Source of the DNA: Elusimicrobiota bacterium
GTDB taxonomy: Bacteria; Elusimicrobiota; Elusimicrobia; Elusimicrobiales; Elusimicrobiaceae
Direction: 5' to 3'
DNA: 6,156 bases
Assembly (NCBI GenBank): GCA_031259485.1
Contig: JAIRLH010000168.1
Coordinates: 1 to 6,156 of the forward strand
The notes under the pieces are model-generated. The model was given only the letters and a program-made list of their open reading frames with translations. It made no database searches and had not been told where the DNA came from. This document shows, piece by piece, positions 5,861-6,156 of this stretch. Every line of letters begins with the position of its first letter. Within the stretch, counting starts at the first letter, position 1. The position numbers and the translations under genes are program-made.

Positions 5861-6156
5861 ATGAAAAACAATAAAACCGCTCCTAAGCCCGCCGCGCAGG
5901 CCGCTACGCCAAACCCGCACGGCGTACTTGACTTGCTGGAAAATACGGTCAGGAAAAATAAAAACGTCATCGCGGGCGTTATCGTTGCGGTAATCGTCGC
6001 TTCCGCGCTTTATTCCGTCGGCGCGCACGCGCAAAACAAAAAACGCCAGCAACAGTGGGAGGGCCTTTTCCGCGCGGAACTGGCAATTGCAATTTCTCAG
6101 GACGCTTCCTTAAAACCGCTGGAGGATTTCGCGCGGCAAAATATTTCAAACGACGC
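5861..6156 (+). CDS. Membrane-anchored protein with YfgM/TPR-like N-terminus (partial)
   Basis: The first 98 codons of a gene that runs off the window. Residues 1-35 are polar and rich in Lys, Pro and Ala (cytoplasmic), followed by one transmembrane helix (about 36-56, VIAGVIVAVIVASALYSVGA), a basic-polar helix (NKKRQQQWEGLFRAELAIA) and SLKPLEDFARQNISND. A short cytoplasmic tail, one helix, then a helical region of this type resembles YfgM-like periplasmic TPR proteins (TPR_21 family), which in E. coli associate with the SecYEG translocon and periplasmic chaperones. The TPR part is mostly beyond the window, so this is a resemblance, not a proof. The ATG at 5861 has TAAGGA at 5847-5852, eight bases upstream. 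It lies 124 bases after the deaminase, beyond a T run and the repeat element, so it may have its own promoter; I see no convincing one. Confidence 0.6.
   Translation, partial: MKNNKTAPKPAAQAATPNPHGVLDLLENTVRKNKNVIAGVIVAVIVASALYSVGAHAQNKKRQQQWEGLFRAELAIAISQDASLKPLEDFARQNISND

Noticed and set aside
1..6156. CRISPR arrays, tRNA genes, toxin-antitoxin or defence genes
   Set aside because: No regularly spaced direct repeats, no cloverleaf-like sequence in the spacers, and every sizeable gene is explained by LPS, nucleotide or membrane functions.

Overview
The window comes from a diderm (Gram-negative) bacterium that makes KDO-containing lipopolysaccharide. It holds the end of the KDO synthase gene, the arabinose-5-phosphate isomerase gene, three genes of the Lpt LPS-export machine and an MsbA-like ABC exporter, all on the + strand and closely packed. 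Coding sequence is rich in GCG/CGC codons, while the short leaders are AT-rich. I cannot place the organism in a phylum from the sequence. It does not look like a classical enterobacterium: kdsC and rpoN are missing from the cluster, and LptC carries a lipoprotein signal. Elusimicrobiota or a similar deep-branching diderm lineage is only a guess.

Layout: 1-108 is the 3' end of kdsA. 120-1118 is kdsD, 1115-1660 lptC, 1657-2406 an lptA-like gene and 2427-3146 lptB. This block is one probable operon, with two ATGA start/stop overlaps and short gaps elsewhere. 3147-3392 is non-coding. It holds a MITE-like element of about 137 bp with ~30 bp imperfect terminal inverted repeats, then an AT-rich promoter-like stretch directly before msbA. 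3393-5234 is msbA, and 5224-5736 is a dCMP/cytidine-type deaminase overlapping its end. 5737-5860 is non-coding and carries a 72 bp two-hairpin REP-like element. 5861 to the window end is the 5' part of a membrane-anchored protein that resembles YfgM-type TPR proteins.

Together, KdsD makes arabinose 5-phosphate and KdsA condenses it with PEP to KDO 8-phosphate. MsbA flips the finished lipid A-core across the inner membrane. LptB powers extraction of LPS, and LptC and LptA carry it across the periplasm. The deaminase (pyrimidine nucleotide metabolism) and the TPR-like protein have no evident link to LPS.

I see no novel multi-gene system here. The points that merit a second look are the two intergenic repeat elements and a motif they share, the lipoprotein form of LptC, the long LptA, and a possible leaderless promoter at msbA.
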